Shown: one piece after another, positions 48,551 to 52,364 of the stretch
How the letters are laid out: each line of letters opens with the position of its first letter
Position numbering within the stretch: the first letter of the stretch is position 1
Source of the DNA: Bacillota bacterium
GTDB taxonomy: Bacteria > Bacillota > Clostridia > TANB77 > UBA1234
Direction of reading: 5' to 3'
NCBI GenBank assembly: GCA_016280725.1
Contig: JAEEHF010000065.1
Span: forward strand, 1-52,364
Length of the DNA stretch: 52,364 bases
Notes under the pieces: model-generated
What the model was told of the DNA's origin: nothing
What the model saw: the letters and a program-made list of their open reading frames with translations, nothing else
The model's database searches: none
Program-made: the position numbers and the translations under genes

Positions 48551-49408
48551 ATGGTTATATCAAATGAATGGAAAGATTATGAAATATTGGATATGTCTGA
48601 TGGTGAAAAACTTGAAAGATGGGGAAATATTATTTTAATCAGACCAGATCCACAAATAATTTGGAAAGAAAAGACTTTTCCTAAACTTTGGAAAAAAGCA
48701 AATGCACATTATCATAGAAGTTCAAAAGGTGGAGGTAAATGGGAATTTTATTCAAAAGTTCCAGAATCTTGGCAAATTAAATACAAGAACTTGACATTTA
48801 ATCTAAAACCTATGGGATTTAAACATACGGGTCTATTTCCTGAACAAGCATATAACTGGGATTTCATGATAAAAAAGATTAAAGAAAGCAAGCGAAAAAT
48901 TAGAGTATTAAATCTTTTTGCTTATACTGGTGGTGCAACATGTGCTTGCCTTAGTGCAGGAGCTTCTGTATGTCACGTCGATTCCTCAAAAGGAATGACA
49001 GCTTGGGCTAAAGAAAATGTAGAGAGCTCTGGCTTGAAAAACAGTGAAGTTAGATTTATTATAGATGATGTAATAAAGTTCGTACAAAGAGAAATAAGAA
49101 GGGGAAATAAATATGATGCAATAGTTATGGATCCACCTTCATATGGAAGAGGAGCAAAAGGCGAAATATGGAGTATTGAAGATAATCTATATGAGCTTGT
49201 TGAATTATGTATGAAACTTCTTTCAGATGATCCATTATTTTTCTTAATAAACTCATATACAACAGGGCTTTCGCCAAATATTCTCGCTAATTTATTCAAA
49301 ATGTTTATGAAAAATGATGGTAAGATATCTTGTGGAGAAATTGGACTTCCTATGACTAATTCAGATTTAATTCTACCATGTGGAATATTTGGCAGATGGG
49401 AAAAATAG
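48551..49408 (+). CDS. class I SAM-dependent methyltransferase, RlmI-like
   Basis: 285 residues. VLNLFAYTGGATCACLSAGA is the SAM-binding motif I, VDSSKGMTAWAKENVE follows, and IVMDPPSYGRG is motif IV of nucleic-acid methyltransferases. The layout matches the RlmI/YccW-like 23S rRNA cytosine methyltransferases without their N-terminal PUA domain. ATG 48551 follows AAGGA; the TTG at 48533 has no ribosome binding site. Confidence 0.85.
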   Translation: MVISNEWKDYEILDMSDGEKLERWGNIILIRPDPQIIWKEKTFPKLWKKANAHYHRSSKGGGKWEFYSKVPESWQIKYKNLTFNLKPMGFKHTGLFPEQAYNWDFMIKKIKESKRKIRVLNLFAYTGGATCACLSAGASVCHVDSSKGMTAWAKENVESSGLKNSEVRFIIDDVIKFVQREIRRGNKYDAIVMDPPSYGRGAKGEIWSIEDNLYELVELCMKLLSDDPLFFLINSYTTGLSPNILANLFKMFMKNDGKISCGEIGLPMTNSDLILPCGIFGRWEK

Positions 49409-49435
49409 ATATTACTAATGAAGAGAGGATTACCT

Positions 49436-50650
49436 ATGAAAAAAATTCTAATTATTGTTTGTGTAATATGTTTGATTTCTATTATAGCTGCTTATTTTAT
49501 TATCAACGCAAGTATAAAAACAAGACCTATAGTTCATTATCCTGAATATTCAAACGCGCCAAAAGAAACAGAGGTGCCAAAATCTACCGAAACAATAGTT
49601 GTACCTATTGTTTCGTATGATCCAACTAATTATAATACTCCAAAGAAAACTTTAGCTCCTTCAACTCCTATTCCATATGTATCAGGAGATAAATATATTG
49701 AAGTTAAAAGTGGAGAAGATAATGTTATATCAGGACAAAAGGAATATGCTCAAGATACAATTCTATTTTTAATAGATAATAATATTTGTTGTAGTTTGCT
49801 TAAGGGCCAATGGAACTTTGATTCAAGATTTAAACCTTCAGAAATACTTAGCCCAAGTTCATACTATACATACAATAACAAAGGTGTAAAAAATGTTTCT
49901 AATACACTAACATCAACATATAGTGTAAAATATAAAGACTATGTTGGAACTTTTGCAGAATCATTTAAAACTATTGCAACCTCTATAAACGGTTACACAG
50001 CAACATTTACACTTCCAGTAAATGTACCCGAAGGAATGGATACATATGAGAACTTTAATGGTGGTGAGCTTAGATTTGGAGATAATAGTTTCTTTGCTAC
50101 GAATGCATCATATACCATTAATTTTGCATCAATTACTGCTAATGCATATGATCCTTTCGGAATAACAAATATTTTAGATGGTGGTTTCACTAGAAAAATG
50201 ATTGATGTTCCAACAGATGTAAAAGAGTTTTTATGGGGAGTAATAGCACAAAATGGCATATCTCCAGAGGTGTATTATGAAATTGCATATACATGCAATC
50301 ATGATGTTGACAGAGATGGCAAAGCAGAGACATTATACTTTATTACATCAAAAACTGGTGAAAATAATAAAATAGAGTATGACTATATTGCAGAGTATGG
50401 GCACTTGAATATGATGTTATACAAGGATAATGATGATATCAAAGTCATATATGGAGATTATGTTCCAGCTCATTTAACCGAGGATGAAATTAAAGAAAAC
50501 GGGAATTACAATACTGCATTATACAGACCAACAATAGCTGATTTGAATGATGACGGGTTGTTTGAAATAATTAGTTGGCTAAGAAAAGAAGATAAAGTTG
50601 AACAATTAATGTTTATATATGACAATAACGAATTTGTAAGAGTAAAATAG
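49436..50650 (+). CDS. membrane-anchored or secreted protein with FG-GAP/EF-hand-like repeats
   Basis: 404 residues: an N-terminal membrane helix or signal (ILIIVCVICLISIIAAYFII), a Pro/Thr/Ser-rich linker to about residue 75, a beta-rich domain, and two Asp-rich units DVDRDGKAETLYFI and ADLNDDGLFEIISW typical of FG-GAP/VCBS calcium-binding repeats. Function unknown. GAGAGGA precedes ATG 49436. Confidence 0.75.
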   Translation: MKKILIIVCVICLISIIAAYFIINASIKTRPIVHYPEYSNAPKETEVPKSTETIVVPIVSYDPTNYNTPKKTLAPSTPIPYVSGDKYIEVKSGEDNVISGQKEYAQDTILFLIDNNICCSLLKGQWNFDSRFKPSEILSPSSYYTYNNKGVKNVSNTLTSTYSVKYKDYVGTFAESFKTIATSINGYTATFTLPVNVPEGMDTYENFNGGELRFGDNSFFATNASYTINFASITANAYDPFGITNILDGGFTRKMIDVPTDVKEFLWGVIAQNGISPEVYYEIAYTCNHDVDRDGKAETLYFITSKTGENNKIEYDYIAEYGHLNMMLYKDNDDIKVIYGDYVPAHLTEDEIKENGNYNTALYRPTIADLNDDGLFEIISWLRKEDKVEQLMFIYDNNEFVRVK

Positions 50651-50659
50651 GAGTAGTTA

Positions 50660-51379
50660 ATGCTTAAAATTATTTATGAAGATAATCATATACTTGTTGT
50701 AGAAAAACCTTGTAATATATCTTCACAAGCTGATGAATCTGGAGATAAAGATTTACTAACTATGTGTAAGGAATATATTAAAGAAAAGTATTCTAAGCCG
50801 GGAAATGTATTTCTCGGCTTAGTGCATAGATTAGATAGACCAGTTGGCGGAATTATCGTTTTTGCAAGAACTTCTAAATCCGCTTCTAGATTATCTGAAT
50901 CTATTAGGACAAGTGAGTTTAAAAAGACTTACTTAGCTGTAGTATGTGATGAAAATAATATACTAAAAGAAAAAGGAATGTTTGAAGATTATTTAGTTAA
51001 AAACGAGGCATTAAATAAAAGTACCGTTTGTTCAAAACAAAAAAGAGGAGCAAAGCTTGCGAGATTATATTATGAAGTATTAGACAGTGCACGAGATGAA
51101 AAGGGAAATAATTTAAAACTAGTAAAAATTAATTTAGAAACTGGTAGACACCACCAAATTCGTGTTCAATTTTCCTCACATGGATTTCCTCTATATGGAG
51201 ATCAAAAGTATGGCAAAGGACAAAAAGGAGAACAAATTGCTCTTTGGGCATATAATGTTACATTTAAGCACCCAATAAAAGATGAACTTATGAGCTTTAA
51301 TTGCCTGCCAAAAAGAGTTGGAGTGTGGAAAAATTTTTCTTATTTGTTTTTTAAGAATGTTCCAGAATCGATATATTAA
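50660..51379 (+). CDS. RluA-family pseudouridine synthase
   Basis: 239 residues without an S4 domain: ILVVEKPCNISSQADESGDK, catalytic HRLDRPVGGIIVFART, and GRHHQIRVQFSSHGFPLYGD. These match the single-domain RluA-type enzymes of Firmicutes. The target uridine is unknown. It starts 9 bp after the preceding gene. Confidence 0.9.
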   Translation: MLKIIYEDNHILVVEKPCNISSQADESGDKDLLTMCKEYIKEKYSKPGNVFLGLVHRLDRPVGGIIVFARTSKSASRLSESIRTSEFKKTYLAVVCDENNILKEKGMFEDYLVKNEALNKSTVCSKQKRGAKLARLYYEVLDSARDEKGNNLKLVKINLETGRHHQIRVQFSSHGFPLYGDQKYGKGQKGEQIALWAYNVTFKHPIKDELMSFNCLPKRVGVWKNFSYLFFKNVPESIY

Positions 51380-51434
51380 TTTTTCCTCTAAACATGTCAA
51401 TTGCCTTGTAATATAAATTTAATATTAAACTTAT

Positions 51435-51468
51435 GCCCTAGATATTTAATTATTTAGGGCTTTTTTAT
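51435..51468 (+). terminator. terminator after the RluA-type gene
   Basis: GCCCTA and TAGGGC pair around an AT-rich loop, followed by TTTTTTAT. Confidence 0.85.
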
Positions 51469-51534
51469 ATAATGTTAATAAGTATATTTATGTCGTAATT
51501 ATAATTATATGTTGTACTAAGGAGGAAATATAAG

Positions 51535-52364
51535 ATGGCTTTAAGGTTAATATTAAATGAGACAGCTTATTTTGGGAAGAACGCAAGAGAAGTATTGCCA
51601 GAGGAGATTGTTAAAAGAGGATTTAGTAAGGTTTTATTAGTTTCTGATAAATCTCTAGTTGAGGCTGGTGTTACTAAGAAGGTATCTGATGTTTTAGACA
51701 GAGCTGATATTGACTATGAAATCTATGATGAAATCAAACCAAATCCAACTATATCTAATGTATTAGGCGGAGTTGAAAAGTGTCATAAAATTAAAGCTGA
51801 CGTCATTGTTGCAGTAGGTGGTGGCTCTTCAATAGACACTGCAAAAGGAATATCAATTTTAATGACTAATCCTGATAGAACCCTTGAAAGCCTTGCAGGT
51901 TTATCTGATTCTGTTAATAAAGGATTACCTATTATAGCACTTCCAACAACTCATGGAACTGCAGCAGAAGTTACGATTAACTATGTAATAACAAATGAAG
52001 ATAAACAAGTAAAAATGGTTTTTGTTGACCCTAATTGTATTCCTTGCCTATCTATTGTTGATTCAGAATTAATGATGACAATGCCTAAGAGTTTAGCAGC
52101 AGCTACAGGAATGGATGCTTTAACTCATGCAGTCGAAGGATATATTACAAATGGCCATAACAAAATTACTGATATGTTTCATATGGAAGCTATAAAAATG
52201 ATTTTCGCTAATCTTCCTTCAGCAGTAAATGATAAGAATGAAGATGCAGTTGAAAATATGGCAATTGCTCAATATTTGGCAGGAATGGGATTTTCAAATG
52301 CTGGTTTAGGTATAGTTCACTCTATGGCCCATCAACTAGGTGCTGTATATGATACTCCTCATGG
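51535..52364 (+). CDS. iron-containing alcohol dehydrogenase, 5' part
   Basis: 276 codons are in the window and the gene runs off its right edge. KPNPTISNVLGGVEKC, the NAD-binding VAVGGGSSIDTAKGI, ALPTTHGTAAEVT, GMDALTHAVEGYI and the metal-binding GIVHSMAHQLGAVYDTPHG place it in the Fe-ADH family, closest in style to lactaldehyde/1,3-propanediol dehydrogenases. The ribosome binding site is AAGGAGG. Together with pta and ackA it suggests fermentative metabolism. Confidence 0.92.
   Translation, partial: MALRLILNETAYFGKNAREVLPEEIVKRGFSKVLLVSDKSLVEAGVTKKVSDVLDRADIDYEIYDEIKPNPTISNVLGGVEKCHKIKADVIVAVGGGSSIDTAKGISILMTNPDRTLESLAGLSDSVNKGLPIIALPTTHGTAAEVTINYVITNEDKQVKMVFVDPNCIPCLSIVDSELMMTMPKSLAAATGMDALTHAVEGYITNGHNKITDMFHMEAIKMIFANLPSAVNDKNEDAVENMAIAQYLAGMGFSNAGLGIVHSMAHQLGAVYDTPH

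Overview
The window looks like one stretch of chromosome from a low-GC, Gram-positive-type bacterium, most likely an uncultured Clostridia or Bacilli lineage of the Bacillota. The evidence is AT-rich DNA, strong GGAGG-type ribosome binding sites, TTG and GTG starts, consensus sigma-A promoters, spoVG, murC, a membrane-anchored peptidoglycan/polysaccharide deacetylase, a CIRCE-like operator and the dnaG-rpoD pair. No rRNA, tRNA, CRISPR array, integrase or transposase gene was found.

Layout. 1-6861: queA (3' end), tgt, rho, lspA, rluD, glgA, rluB. 7054-12677: an SH3 cassette gene, a LemA-like gene, a short transcript, an ABC-2 exporter and rarA. 12772-17967: an AIM24-like gene, a phosphoesterase cassette gene, an MBL hydrolase, tcdA and a polysaccharide deacetylase. 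18031-24180: mreB convergent with murC, a membrane-anchored protein, spoVG, a cassette gene and uvrC. 24399-32013: a DUF285 surface protein convergent with mscL, a 523-bp gap with repeat elements, dnaG, rpoD and an SH3 protein. 32047-41574: comEC, a clpC-type chaperone, a HIT-like cassette gene, a protease-less FtsH-like ATPase, a cassette gene, scpB, rpmF and a DUF512 radical-SAM protein. 41774-52364: two tiny cassette genes, pta and ackA separated by a GHKL-ATPase/HExxH gene, a methyltransferase, a secreted protein, a pseudouridine synthase and an iron alcohol dehydrogenase cut by the window edge.

The main observation concerns CGG. Four conserved genes (polysaccharide deacetylase, mreB, comEC and the GHKL gene) are interrupted by five +1 frame breaks. 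All five have the same form: a single C immediately before a GGT or GGA glycine codon, so the zero-frame codon at the break is CGG. Removing the C, or shifting +1 at CGG, restores full-length proteins of normal family length (340 aa for MreB, 762 aa for ComEC). By a hand scan of about 14,000 codons in the native-looking genes, CGG occurs in frame nowhere else. This fits a genome-wide system in which CGG is not decoded normally and serves as a +1 frameshift codon, formally like the yeast Ty1 CUU-AGG-C site.

The second observation is a set of mostly single-gene cassettes (7054, 13644, 21756, 36896, 38758, 41774/41995, and 48348 on the minus strand). They have a different codon style and their own near-consensus promoters and terminators. 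Six of the eight cassette genes do use CGG, in a context where it must be read as arginine. How the same cell handles both uses of CGG is the open question of this window.
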